Assembly (NCBI RefSeq): GCF_016863015.1
Contig: NZ_BOOB01000052.1
Coordinates: forward strand, 1 to 64,000
Length of the DNA stretch: 64,000 nucleotides
Reading direction: 5' to 3'
Origin: Microbispora amethystogenes
GTDB taxonomy: Bacteria > Actinomycetota > Actinomycetes > Streptosporangiales > Streptosporangiaceae
The notes under the pieces: model-generated
The model's database searches: none
The model's input: the letters and a program-made list of their open reading frames with translations, nothing else
What the model was told of the DNA's origin: nothing
Made by a program: the position numbers and the translations under genes
Shown here: positions 42,702 to 51,439 of the stretch, in pieces
Numbering within the stretch: the first letter of the stretch is position 1
Layout of the letters: every line of letters begins with the position of its first letter

Positions 42702-43502
42702 ATGCCCGTGCTGGTGGGGACCTCCGGATGGCAGTACGCCGACTGGCGTGACCTCGTCTACGGGGGAGTGCCGCAGCGGCTGTGGCTGGAGAGGTACGGC
42801 GAGATCTTCGCCACGGTCGAGAACAACAACGCCTTCTACCGGCTGCCGAAACGGGAGACGTTCGAGTCGTGGCGGGAGCGCACCCCGGCGGACTTCGTCA
42901 TGGCCGTCAAGGCCAGCCGCTTCCTCACCCACATCAAGCGGCTGAAGGACCCGGAGGAGCCGGTGGACCGGCTGATGGGCGTGGCCGAGGGCCTCGGCCC
43001 CAAGCTGGGGCCCATCCTGCTCCAGTTGCCGCCGACCCTGCAGGCCGACGCCGTACGGCTGCGGGCCTGCCTGGCCCGGTTCCCGTCCTCGGTGCGGGTC
43101 GCGGTGGAGCCGCGGCACGCCTCGTGGTGGACCGCCGAGATCCGCGATCTGCTGACGGAGTTCGGGGCCGCCCTGTGCTGGGCCGACCGGCTCGGACGGC
43201 CGGCGGGGCCCCTGTGGCGCACCACGAGCTGGGTCTACCTGCGCTTCCACGAGGGCCGGGCCGACCCCTGGCCGGCGTACGGGCGGCGTGCGCTGACCAG
43301 CTGGGTCGACCGGCTGGGCGACGTGCCGGACGCCTACGTCTACTTCAACAACGATCCGGGCGGCGCCGCCGTACGCAACGCCGTCACCTTCGCGGAGATC
43401 GCCTGCGCGCGGGGGCGGGAGGTGACCAGGGTGCGGCCTCCGGCGGGTCTGGGCGGCGAGGCCCACCGGCAGCGGAACCGGCTGCAGCCCGCCCCCTCAT
43501 AG
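42702..43502 (+). CDS. DUF72 TIM-barrel protein
   Basis: This 266-residue protein matches DUF72 (YecE-like): VGTSGWQYADWRDLVYGG at the N terminus, VENNNAFYRLPKRETFESW, VMAVKASRFLTHIKRL, GPILLQLPPTL, VAVEPRHASWW and YVYFNNDPGGAAVRNA near the C terminus. The fold resembles a TIM barrel; biochemical function is not established. It stands alone and converges on the LapA-like membrane gene. Confidence 0.92.
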   Translation: MPVLVGTSGWQYADWRDLVYGGVPQRLWLERYGEIFATVENNNAFYRLPKRETFESWRERTPADFVMAVKASRFLTHIKRLKDPEEPVDRLMGVAEGLGPKLGPILLQLPPTLQADAVRLRACLARFPSSVRVAVEPRHASWWTAEIRDLLTEFGAALCWADRLGRPAGPLWRTTSWVYLRFHEGRADPWPAYGRRALTSWVDRLGDVPDAYVYFNNDPGGAAVRNAVTFAEIACARGREVTRVRPPAGLGGEAHRQRNRLQPAPS

Positions 43503-43542
43503 GTGTGTCTCCCGCTGAGGGGGCGGGCCGCCGCCCGGGCAC

Positions 43543-43601
43543 ACTGCCCGGTCACGCTGCCCGGTCACGCCTGGTCGGGCACGCCTGGTCGGGCACGCCG
43601 G
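43543..43601. repeat. Short tandem repeats between convergent genes
   Basis: CTGCCCGGTCACG occurs twice in tandem, then CTGGTCGGGCACGC twice. The two units are themselves related. The block separates the 3' ends of the DUF72 and membrane-protein genes. It is probably slippage or decayed hairpin DNA. Confidence 0.6.
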
Positions 43602-44195
43602 TCAGGCGCGCCGGTCGTCGCTCGCGTGCCGGCCACCCGCGACCAGCTGGTCCGGCGACGACTGCCGGGGCACGGAGTAGCGGTGCGGTGCGGTGTCCCC
43701 CGCCCTGTCCCGCGCTCGGTCCTCGGCGCGGATCTCGGCACGGTCGGCGGCACGGTCGGCAGCGCGCTCGGCGGCACGGTCCTCGACCCTGTCGTCGACG
43801 CCGTCCCGGTCCCGGTCGACCTTGGGGTAGGCCGCGGTAACCGGAGCGACGCCGTCCCGCTCGGCCTCGGCCTCGGTGGCGGGAGACGACTGGAGGCGGC
43901 GCTCCAGCTCGCGCTTCTCGGCCTCCAGGCGGGACACGCGGTCCCGCTCGGCGAGGCGCGCCTCGCGCGCCTTGCGCCGCCTGACGGCCCCGCGGCGCAG
44001 GCCGCCGGTGATGAGCATCAGACCGACGACGAACACGGCGGCGGTCACCACGCCGGCGATGAAGAACTCGAACGGGCTGAGGTTGAAGGTGCGGTCAAGG
44101 ATCGTGACCGGCAGGGTGTTCGCGGTGTCGTTGACCGACACCTCGATCACCGCCGCCGCCGCGACCAAAACCAGAAGCAGGCCCAGTAAGACCAT
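43602..44195 (-). CDS. LapA-like membrane protein with Arg/Asp repeat tail
   Basis: This 197-residue protein has two membrane helices (1-20; VTAAVFVVGLMLITGG near 50-65) with a short outer loop, then a coiled coil (RKAREARLAERDRVSRLEAEKRELERR) and a repetitive tail of RAADRA-type units near 130-165. The membrane part resembles LapA/YciS proteins. It is divergent from glnII. Function is unknown; the tail suggests a charged interaction surface. Confidence 0.75.
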   Translation of the reverse strand: MVLLGLLLVLVAAAAVIEVSVNDTANTLPVTILDRTFNLSPFEFFIAGVVTAAVFVVGLMLITGGLRRGAVRRRKAREARLAERDRVSRLEAEKRELERRLQSSPATEAEAERDGVAPVTAAYPKVDRDRDGVDDRVEDRAAERAADRAADRAEIRAEDRARDRAGDTAPHRYSVPRQSSPDQLVAGGRHASDDRRA

Positions 44196-44311
44196 CTGCC
44201 CTCACTCCCTGGTGCGGTGTGCGATTCGTGGACGGTCTCCGTCTGCCCCCAAAGGCGCGGATCATGTGCTCCCGGTCACAACGGGGCAGCGGTTTGTCAA
44301 GCAAAGAACAC

Positions 44312-44351
44312 GCGTTAACACCCTGGTTACAAACGGGCAAAGGTTACGAAA
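44312..44351 (+). promoter_or_regulatory. Possible GlnR-type sites upstream of glnII
   Basis: GTTAAC (44314), GTTAC (44326-44330) and GTTAC (44343-44347, followed by GAAATG) lie 70-105 bp before the glnII start. Actinobacterial GlnR boxes contain GTnAC and GAAAC half-sites, and glnII is a known GlnR target. The spacing is only partly consistent, so this is a weak call. Confidence 0.35.
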
Positions 44352-44417
44352 TGCCAGAACGGCACTCTCAAGCGTGGCGGACGAACGCCAGGCCGCCTCG
44401 CTTCGAAAGGGATCGAC

Positions 44418-45431
44418 GTGACCTACAAGGCCGAGTACATCTGGATCGACGGCACGGAGCCGACCGCGAAGCTCCGTTCCAAGACGAAGGTCCTCGCCGA
44501 CGGCGCCGAGCCGGGGCTGTGGGGCTTCGACGGGTCCAGCACCAACCAGGCCACCGGTCACTCCTCCGACCTGGTGCTCAAGCCCGTCTTCATCTGCCCG
44601 GACCCGATCCGCGGCGGCGACCACGTTCTGGTCATGTGCGAGGTCCTGCACACCGACATGACTCCGCACGCCACCAACACCCGCGCCGCGCTCGCCGAGG
44701 TGGACGAGCGGTTCGCCGCGCAGGAGCCGTGGTTCGGCATCGAGCAGGAGTACACCTTCTTCAAGGAGGGCCGCCCGCTCGGCTTCCCGCTGGGCGGCTT
44801 CCCGGCCCCGCAGGGCGGTTACTACTGCGGCGTCGGCGCCGACGAGGTCTTCGGCCGCGACATCGTCGAGCTGCACCTCGACCGCTGCCTCGCCGCCGGC
44901 CTGAAGATCTCCGGCATCAACGCCGAGGTCATGCCCGGCCAGTGGGAGTTCCAGGTGGGTCCGGGGGGTCCGCTGGAGGTCGGCGACCACATGTGGGTCG
45001 CCCGCTGGCTGCTCTACCGCACCGCCGAGGAGTTCGACGTCGCCGCGACGCTCGACCCCAAGCCGGTCAAGGGCGACTGGAACGGCGCCGGCGCGCACAC
45101 CAACTTCTCCACCAAGGCCATGCGTGAGGGCTACGAGCCGATCATCACCGCCTGCGAGGCCCTGGCCGACAACGCGGTGGAGCACGTCAAGCACTACGGC
45201 CACGGCATCGAGGACCGGCTGACCGGCCACCACGAGACCGCTCCGTGGGACAAGTTCAGCTACGGCGTCTCCGACCGCGGCGCGTCGGTCCGCATCCCGT
45301 GGCAGGTCGAGGTCGACAAGTGCGGTTACATCGAGGACCGGCGCCCCAACGCCAACGTCGACCCCTACCTGGTCACCCGCCTGATCACCGACACCTGCTG
45401 CTCCGCCCTGGAGAAGGCCGGCCAGGTCTGA
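44418..45431 (+). CDS. glnII: Type II glutamine synthetase
   Basis: This 337-residue, eukaryote-like GS makes glutamine from glutamate, ammonia and ATP. Motifs: AEYIWIDGTEP, GLWGFDGSSTNQATGHSSDL, EPWFGIEQEYTF (metal-binding Glu), NAEVMPGQWEFQVGP, GDWNGAGAHTNFSTK, SDRGASVRIPW and YIEDRRPNANVDPY. It lacks the adenylylation loop of GSI, as expected for GSII. The GTG start follows AAAGGG. Possible GlnR sites lie upstream and a strong terminator downstream, so it is a single-gene unit. Confidence 0.96.
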   Translation: MTYKAEYIWIDGTEPTAKLRSKTKVLADGAEPGLWGFDGSSTNQATGHSSDLVLKPVFICPDPIRGGDHVLVMCEVLHTDMTPHATNTRAALAEVDERFAAQEPWFGIEQEYTFFKEGRPLGFPLGGFPAPQGGYYCGVGADEVFGRDIVELHLDRCLAAGLKISGINAEVMPGQWEFQVGPGGPLEVGDHMWVARWLLYRTAEEFDVAATLDPKPVKGDWNGAGAHTNFSTKAMREGYEPIITACEALADNAVEHVKHYGHGIEDRLTGHHETAPWDKFSYGVSDRGASVRIPWQVEVDKCGYIEDRRPNANVDPYLVTRLITDTCCSALEKAGQV

Positions 45432-45454
45432 TCCGGCGTCTCACCGCTTCTGTC

Positions 45455-45487
45455 CGTACGGCTCCCGGGTCACCCGGGAGCCGTACG
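45455..45487 (+). terminator. Strong intrinsic terminator after glnII
   Basis: CGTACGGCTCCCGGG (45455-45469) is exactly complementary to 45473-45487 with a 3-nt loop, a 15-bp perfect stem, followed by CGTTTCC. It ends the glnII transcript 23 bp past the stop codon. Confidence 0.85.
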
Positions 45488-45551
45488 CGTTTCCCGGGGA
45501 AGGCACGGGAAGGTCACGTCCGGTACGCCTGACACGTCTAGCGTCCGGGAC

Positions 45552-46658
45552 ATGACCATGATCCGCAGATCAGCCGTCGTCGTCCTGTCCGTCCTCATCG
45601 CGGGTACCGTGGCCGCTGTGTCACACCAGCCGGAACCCGCCGCCGCCGGGCGGGAGCGTCAACCCCTCGTCATCGGGCACCGGGGCGCCAGCGCCCTGCG
45701 GCCGGAGCACACGCTGCTGTCGTACGAGACGGCGATCGCGCTCGGGGCCGACTACATCGAGCCCGACCTCGTCTCCACCAAGGACCACGTCCTGGTGGCC
45801 CGGCACGAGAACGAGATCTCGGGGACCACCGACGTGGAGAACCACCCCGAGTTCGCCGCTCGCCGCACCACCAAGACCATCGACGGGGTCCCGGTCACCG
45901 GCTGGTTCACCGAGGACTTCACGCTGGCCGAACTGCGCACGCTGCGGGCCACCGAGCGCATCCCCGACCTGCGCCCGGACAACGCGGCCCTGGACGGCCT
46001 GGCCCAGATCCCGACGTTCGACGAGGTCGTGGAGCTGGCCCAGCGGCGCGGCGTGGGCGTCTACCCGGAGACCAAGCACCCCACCTACTTCGACTCCATC
46101 GGGCTGTCGCTGGAGGAGCCGCTGCTGGAGGTGCTCGGCCGGCACGGCTGGCGTGACCGGCACGACCCGGTGTTCATCCAGTCGTTCGAGACGGCCAACC
46201 TACGCGAGCTGCGCGGGAGGACCCGCCTGCCGCTGATCCAGCTGGTCAACGGGTCCGGCGCGCCGTACGACCGGGTGGCGGCGGGCGACCCGCTCACCTA
46301 CGACCGGATGGTGACGCCCGCGGGCCTCAAGGACGTCGCGTCGTACGCCGACGGGATCGGCGCGGCGACCTCGCGGGTGGTCCCCACGGGCCCCGACGGC
46401 CGCCTGCTCGCGCCGACGACGCTTGTGCGCGACGCCCACCGGGCGGGGCTGGACGTGCACGTGTGGACGCTTCGCGACGAGAACTCCCAGCTTCCGGCCG
46501 ACTTCCGGCTCGGGGACCCGGCCAACCCGGCGTACCCGCGCACGACCGGCGACGTGACGGGCTGGTTGTCGCGCCTGCTCGACCTCGGCGTCGACGGCGT
46601 CTTCGCCGACAACCCCGGCACGGCCCGCGCCGTCCTCGCCGCCCGCACCCGCCGATAG
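45552..46658 (+). CDS. glpQ: Secreted glycerophosphodiester phosphodiesterase
   Basis: This 368-residue GDPD-family enzyme has a signal peptide (about 1-32). Catalytic pattern: LVIGHRGASALRPEHTLLSYETAIALGADYIEPDLV (His, Glu, Asp), then ARHENEISGTTD, VYPETKHPTYF, FIQSFE, and VHVWTLRDEN near the end. It cleaves glycerophosphodiesters outside the cell to glycerol-3-phosphate and an alcohol, a source of phosphate and glycerol. The length suits periplasmic GlpQ rather than the short cytosolic UgpQ. No PHO box was identified. Confidence 0.93.
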   Translation: MTMIRRSAVVVLSVLIAGTVAAVSHQPEPAAAGRERQPLVIGHRGASALRPEHTLLSYETAIALGADYIEPDLVSTKDHVLVARHENEISGTTDVENHPEFAARRTTKTIDGVPVTGWFTEDFTLAELRTLRATERIPDLRPDNAALDGLAQIPTFDEVVELAQRRGVGVYPETKHPTYFDSIGLSLEEPLLEVLGRHGWRDRHDPVFIQSFETANLRELRGRTRLPLIQLVNGSGAPYDRVAAGDPLTYDRMVTPAGLKDVASYADGIGAATSRVVPTGPDGRLLAPTTLVRDAHRAGLDVHVWTLRDENSQLPADFRLGDPANPAYPRTTGDVTGWLSRLLDLGVDGVFADNPGTARAVLAARTRR

Positions 46659-46683
46659 ACGCCAAGCGGGAAACGCGGCGGTT

Positions 46684-46704
46684 TGACAATGATTTTCATT
46701 TGCG
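46684..46704 (+). promoter_or_regulatory. Zur box upstream of the zinc importer operon
   Basis: TGACAATGATTTTCATTTG matches the Zur operator form (TGaaAATGATTTTCA-type). The core is a perfect inverted repeat AATGA-TTT-TCATT at 46688-46700. It lies 51-71 bp before the GTG of the zinc-binding protein gene, an ideal repressor position. The A/T-rich block stands out against the local GC content. Confidence 0.85.
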
Positions 46705-46754
46705 GGACAGTTGAGTGGGATGTCTCCCCTGATACGCCGACTTGAGGATCTGTC

Positions 46755-47696
46755 GTGCTCTCGCCGCTTGCCCGAACCCTGTCGTCCGCCGCGCTGCTCG
46801 TCCTGTTCGCCGCGGGATGCGGCGGCGCGGAGCCCCCGGCTCCCGATGACCCGTCGCTGCCGCTGAAGGTGGTCGCGACCACCACCCAGGTCGCCGACTT
46901 CGCCCGCAACCTCGGCGGTGACCGGGTCACCGTCCACCAGCTGCTCCGGCCGAACGTCGATCCGCACGACTACGAGCCGTCGCCCGCGGACATGCGGGCC
47001 ATCGCGGAGGCCGACGTGCTCGTGAAGAACGGCGTGGGCCTGGAGAAGTGGCTCGACGACACGATCCGGGCCGCCGGCTTCGACGGCCCGGTGGTCGACG
47101 CCTCGCAGGGCGTGCCCGTCCGCGGGGGCGACGCGGAGGAGGGCGCGCGCGATCCGCACATCTGGCACAACCCGCTGAACGTCAAGACGATGGCCGCCAC
47201 GATCGGCAGGGCGTTCGCCGCCGCCGATCCGGGCGACGCCGCCGCCTACCAGGCCAACCTGGCGGCGTACGACGCGAAGCTGGACGCGCTCGACGCCGAC
47301 ATCGCCCGGAAGATCGGCTCGATCCCGGCCGACCGGCGCAAGCTGGTGACGAACCACGACGCCTTTGGCTACTACCTCGACCGCTACAAGCTGACCTTCG
47401 TCGGGTCGATCATCCCGAGCTTCGACACCTCCGCCGAACTGTCGGCCAAGCAGGTCGCCGATCTCGTCGCCGAGATCAGGGCGACCGGGACGGCGGCGAT
47501 CTTCTCGGAGGCGTCGCTGCCGCCCAAGACCGCCGAGGCGATCGGCCGCGAGGCCGGGGTGACCGTCGTGGCCGGTGAGGACGCGTTGTACGGCGACTCG
47601 CTCGGCCCCGAGGGGTCGGCCGGTGCGACCTATCTGCAGATGGAGGAGCACAATACCGACACCATCGTCAACGCGTTGAGGGGGACGTCCACATGA
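46755..47696 (+). CDS. Zinc ABC transporter substrate-binding lipoprotein (ZnuA-like)
   Basis: This 313-residue protein has a lipoprotein signal (LLVLFAAGC) and the cluster A-I metal-binding fold. Metal-ligand motifs: NVDPHDYEPSPAD, DPHIWHNPLN, TNHDAFGYYLDRY and SEASLPPKTAEAI. It lacks a long His-rich loop, having only an acidic loop at the equivalent place (RGGDAEEGARDPH). The GTG start follows GAGG. With the ATPase gene overlapping by 4 bp and a Zur box upstream, zinc import is well supported. Confidence 0.93.
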   Translation: MLSPLARTLSSAALLVLFAAGCGGAEPPAPDDPSLPLKVVATTTQVADFARNLGGDRVTVHQLLRPNVDPHDYEPSPADMRAIAEADVLVKNGVGLEKWLDDTIRAAGFDGPVVDASQGVPVRGGDAEEGARDPHIWHNPLNVKTMAATIGRAFAAADPGDAAAYQANLAAYDAKLDALDADIARKIGSIPADRRKLVTNHDAFGYYLDRYKLTFVGSIIPSFDTSAELSAKQVADLVAEIRATGTAAIFSEASLPPKTAEAIGREAGVTVVAGEDALYGDSLGPEGSAGATYLQMEEHNTDTIVNALRGTST

Positions 47697-48454
47697 GCGA
47701 GCGGGCGCCGACCCTGGTGATCGACCGGGCGAGCGTGGCCTACGGCGACGTCCCGGTGCTGGAGGAGCTGGACGGCGTCGTCCACGAGGGCGAGGCCGTG
47801 GCGCTGATCGGCCCGAACGGCGCGGGCAAGTCGACGCTGATCAAGGCGCTGCTCGGGCTGGTCCCGGTCGTCCGCGGCCGGATCGAGGTGCTGGGCACCA
47901 CCCCGGCGCAGGCCCGCCGCGACGTGGCGTACGTGCCGCAGGCCGACACGCTCGACCCCGACTTCCCGGTGTCGGTCGAGCAGGTGGTGATGATGGGCCG
48001 CTACCGCCGGATCGGCTGGCTGCGCCGGCCGTCGGCCGCCGACCGGGCCGAGGTCGCCGGGGCGCTGGAGCGGGTCGGGCTGGCCGCGCGGGCCCGCGAC
48101 CGGTTCGGCACGTTGTCGGGCGGGCAGCGCCAGCGGGTGCTGCTGGCCCGGGCCATCGCCGCCGGGCCCCGGATGCTGCTGCTCGACGAGCCGTTCAACG
48201 GCGTCGACGCGGTCAGCCAGCACGCGCTGCTGGAGGCGATCGGCTCGCTCAAGGAGCAGGGCGCCTCGGTCGTCGTCAGCACCCACGACCTCGCCATCGC
48301 GCACCTCGCCTGCGACGAGGTGTGCCTGCTCAACCGGCACCAGTTCGGCTTCGGCCCGACCGGCGACGTGCTGACCCCTGAGCGGCTGCGCGCGACGTAC
48401 GGCGGGCACGCGCTCGAACTGCGCGGCGACCGCGTGATCGTCACCCAGACGTGA
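47693..48454 (+). CDS. Zinc ABC transporter ATP-binding protein (ZnuC-like)
   Basis: This 253-residue ABC ATPase has Walker A GPNGAGKST, Q-loop VPQAD, signature LSGGQRQRVLLARAIA, Walker B MLLLDEPFNGVD and switch STHDLAIAH. It energises uptake through the two downstream permeases. ATGA overlap with the binding-protein gene implies coupling. Confidence 0.95.
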   Translation: MSERAPTLVIDRASVAYGDVPVLEELDGVVHEGEAVALIGPNGAGKSTLIKALLGLVPVVRGRIEVLGTTPAQARRDVAYVPQADTLDPDFPVSVEQVVMMGRYRRIGWLRRPSAADRAEVAGALERVGLAARARDRFGTLSGGQRQRVLLARAIAAGPRMLLLDEPFNGVDAVSQHALLEAIGSLKEQGASVVVSTHDLAIAHLACDEVCLLNRHQFGFGPTGDVLTPERLRATYGGHALELRGDRVIVTQT

Positions 48455-48467
48455 GGGCGGCGCGGTC

Positions 48468-49367
48468 ATGATCTTCTTCGAGCCGTTCCAGCTTCCGTTC
48501 ATGGCGCGGGCGCTGGCCGAGCTGGTCGTCCTCGGCGCGCTCGCGGGCACCGTCGGCGTGCTGGTGCTGCTGCGCCGCCTGGCCTTCGTCAGCGACACCC
48601 TGACGCACACCGTCTTCCCCGGGGTGGTCATCGGCCACATCATGGCGGGGGACGGCGGCGTCTTCTGGGGCGCGCTCGCCGCCGGGGTCGTCACGGCGGT
48701 CCTGCTCACGCTGCTCACCGCCCGCCGCAGGGTGAGCGAGGACGCCGCGCTCGCCGTGCTGCTGACCACGCTGTTCGCGGTCGGCGTCGTGCTGGTGTCG
48801 CGGCAGACGGGGTTCACCTCCGACCTCACCGCATTCCTGTTCGGCCGGGTGCTCACCGTCACCGAGGAGCAGCTCGTGCAGACCGCCGTCGTGACGGTGC
48901 TGGTCGTGGCGCTGCTGGCGGCGCTGCGGCGGCCGCTGCTGCTGCGGGCCTTCGACCCCGTGGGCGCCCGCGCGGCCGGGGTGCGCGTCGGCCTGCTCGA
49001 CCTCGTGGTCAACGTCGCGGTCGCCCTGGTCGTCGTCGCCGCCGTCAAGGCGGTCGGCACGATCCTCGTGATCGCGCTGCTGATCGTGCCGGCCGCGGCG
49101 GCCCGCGCCCTGTCGGACCGGCTCGTGGTCATCGTGCCGCTCGCCGCGCTCCTCGGCGCCGCCGCCGGATGGCTCGGGCTGGTGGCGAGCTACGAGGCGT
49201 CGATCGGGTACGGCCTCCGGCTCGCCTCCGGGGCGACCGTGGTGCTCGTCCTGGTGGGGTTGTACGGGCTGGCCCACGCCGCCGCGTTCGCCCGCCGGCG
49301 TGCGAAGCTCGATCAGGCCCGGCGCCGCGTCACGTCCGAGGAACTCGACGTCCTGGAGGCGGCATGA
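48468..49367 (+). CDS. Zinc ABC transporter permease 1 (ZnuB-like)
   Basis: This 299-residue permease of the ABC-3 family has about eight membrane helices with RRLAFVSDTLTHTVFPGVVIG and GTILVIALLIVPAAAARALSDR, the family's typical segments. It is followed through an ATGA overlap by a second, related permease, so the channel is probably a heterodimer. Confidence 0.93.
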   Translation: MIFFEPFQLPFMARALAELVVLGALAGTVGVLVLLRRLAFVSDTLTHTVFPGVVIGHIMAGDGGVFWGALAAGVVTAVLLTLLTARRRVSEDAALAVLLTTLFAVGVVLVSRQTGFTSDLTAFLFGRVLTVTEEQLVQTAVVTVLVVALLAALRRPLLLRAFDPVGARAAGVRVGLLDLVVNVAVALVVVAAVKAVGTILVIALLIVPAAAARALSDRLVVIVPLAALLGAAAGWLGLVASYEASIGYGLRLASGATVVLVLVGLYGLAHAAAFARRRAKLDQARRRVTSEELDVLEAA

Positions 49368-50191
49368 CCTGGCTCGACTCCACCGTCCACCGGGCCCTCG
49401 TCGAGGCGGTCCTGGTCGGCGTGCTCGGCGGGGTGACCGGGGTGTTCGTCGTCGCCCGGCGGCTGCCGTTCTTCACGATGGCCCTCACCCACGCGACGTT
49501 CCCGGGCATCGTGGTCGCCGCCATGCTCGGGGTGAACCTCTATCTCGGCGGGGGGCTGTTCGGGCTGCTGGTGGTCGCCGCCGTCCTGGTCTTCAGCCGG
49601 GGCCGAGGTCAGGACTTCACCACGGCGACCGGCATCGCCCTGTCGGGCGGCTTCGGCCTGGGGGTCGTGCTGGTGTCGTCGCAGGACGGGTTCACCCGCG
49701 ACCTCGCGGCGTACACGGTGGGCGACGTCCTCGCGGTGAGCACGGGCGACCTCGCGGCGACCGTGGCCGTCACCGTGGGCGTGCTGCTCCTGCTGGCCCT
49801 GGTGGGCAAGGAACTGCTGCTCGCGGCCTTCGACCCGGTGGGCGCCGCGGCGCTCGGGCTGCCCACCGTGCTGCTCGACTTCGCCCTGCTGGCGGTCGTC
49901 GTGGTGACCGTCGTCGCCACTGTGCCCGCCCTCGGGACGATCCTCGCCGTCGCGCTGATCGTCGGCCCGGCCGCGACGGCCCGCCTGCTCAGCGACAGGA
50001 TCGCGCTGCTGTTCCCGATCGCCGCGGCGATCGGGGTCGCCTGCGCGCTGGCGGGAGTGTGGGTCTCCACGGTGTGGAACGTCGCGACCGGGGCGTCGAT
50101 CGCCCTGCTCGTCGGCCTGGTGTTCGGGGCGGTCTTCCTCGCGACCGCCCTACGCGGACGGACGAGACGGGCCGTGCCGGTCAGGGCGTGA
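49364..50191 (+). CDS. Zinc ABC transporter permease 2 (ZnuB-like)
   Basis: This 275-residue ABC-3 permease with about eight membrane helices is recognisably homologous to permease 1: ARRLPFFTMALTHATFPGIVV and GTILAVALIVGPAATARLLSDR at matching places. The ATG at 49364 overlaps the previous stop (ATGA). Two different permeases in one operon suggest a heterodimeric pore. Its 3' end overlaps the convergent alcohol-dehydrogenase remnant by 11 bp. Confidence 0.92.
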   Translation: MTWLDSTVHRALVEAVLVGVLGGVTGVFVVARRLPFFTMALTHATFPGIVVAAMLGVNLYLGGGLFGLLVVAAVLVFSRGRGQDFTTATGIALSGGFGLGVVLVSSQDGFTRDLAAYTVGDVLAVSTGDLAATVAVTVGVLLLLALVGKELLLAAFDPVGAAALGLPTVLLDFALLAVVVVTVVATVPALGTILAVALIVGPAATARLLSDRIALLFPIAAAIGVACALAGVWVSTVWNVATGASIALLVGLVFGAVFLATALRGRTRRAVPVRA

Positions 50192-51362
50192 GCAGGACCT
50201 TGATGGCGCCGTCCTCCTTCTTCTGGAAGATCTCGTAGCCGTGCGGCGCCTGATCGAGCGGCAGCCGGTGGGTCGCCAGGTCCTCGACCCCCAGCGGGTC
50301 GGCGTCGTCGGTCACGAGCGGCATGAGGTCGTCGATCCACCGTTTGACGTGGGCCTGGCCCATCCGCAGCGCGATCCCCTTGTCGAACATCCGCAGCATC
50401 GGCATGGGGTCGGTCATCCCGCCGTACACGCCGCTGATCGAGATCGTGCCGCCGCGCCGCACGGTCTCGATGGCGTCCTGCAGGGCGGCGAGCCGGTCGA
50501 GGCCGGCCCGGGTCATCATGGCGGCGGCCGCCTTGTCGGGCAGCATCCCGGTGACCGTCTGGGCGAACTTGCCGACGGTTTAGCCGTGCGCCTCCATGCC
50601 GACCGCGTCGATGACCGAGTCGGTGCCCCGGCCGCCGGTCATCGACCGGACCGCCTCGGGCACATTGTCGGTGTCGTTGGCATCGATGACCTCGATGCCG
50701 TGCCTGCGGGCCATCTCCAGACGCTCGGGCACGAGGTCCACGGCGATCACCCGGTAGCCGCGGTGGCGCGCGATGCGGGCCGACATCTGCCCGATCGGGC
50801 CGAGGCCGAAGACCGTGACGCTGCCGCCGTCGGGGATCTCCGCCCACTCGACCGCCTGCCACGAGGTGGGCAGCACGTCGGAGAGGTAGACGAACCTCTC
50901 GTCCGGCGGCCCTTCCGGCACCTTGATCGGCCCGAAGTGGGCCTGCGGCACGCGGAGATACTCCGCCTGGCCGCCGGGCACCTCGCCGTACAGCTTGGTG
51001 TAGCCGAACAGCGCGGCGCCGGTGTCGTACTCGCGGACCTGGGTGGTCTCGCACTGGGCGAACAACGCCCGGTCGCACATGTAGCAGTGGCCGCACGAGA
51101 TGTTGAACGGGATCACGACGCGGTCGCCGGGGGCGATGTGGGTGACCCCCGCGCCGACCTCCTCAACGATCCCCATCGGCTCGTGGCCGAGGACGTCGCC
51201 CTCCCCGATGAACGGACCGAGCACCTCGTAAAGGTGGAGGTCGGAGCCGCAGATGGCGGTCGTGGTGACTCGGATGATCGCGTCGGTCGGTTCCTTGATC
51301 GCTGGGTCCGGAACCTCCTCCACCCGCACGTCGCGCTTGCCGTGCCAGGTGAGTGCCTTCAT
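50181..51362 (-). pseudogene. Zinc alcohol dehydrogenase interrupted by an in-frame TAA
   Basis: A complete medium-chain zinc ADH frame of 394 codons is interrupted only by a TAA at 50580-50582 (codon 261). Before it: MKALTWHGKRDVRVEEVP, AICGSDLHLYE and GHEPMG (catalytic zinc), CGHCYMCDRALFAQC (structural zinc) and VFGLGPIGQM (cofactor). After it, in the same frame: TVGKFAQTVTGMLPDKAAAAMM through to the natural end IFQKKEDGAIKVLLTP. GGGGAAACC precedes the ATG at 51362. The rest is undamaged, so the stop is recent, an assembly error, or read through. The family includes glutathione-independent formaldehyde dehydrogenase-like enzymes. Confidence 0.85.
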
Positions 51363-51439
51363 GGTTTCCCCTTCCAGAAGGGCCTGGGTGTCACGATCGT
51401 TCCCGTATGCCCGAGTTATGGAAGAGGAAACGGCCCTTA

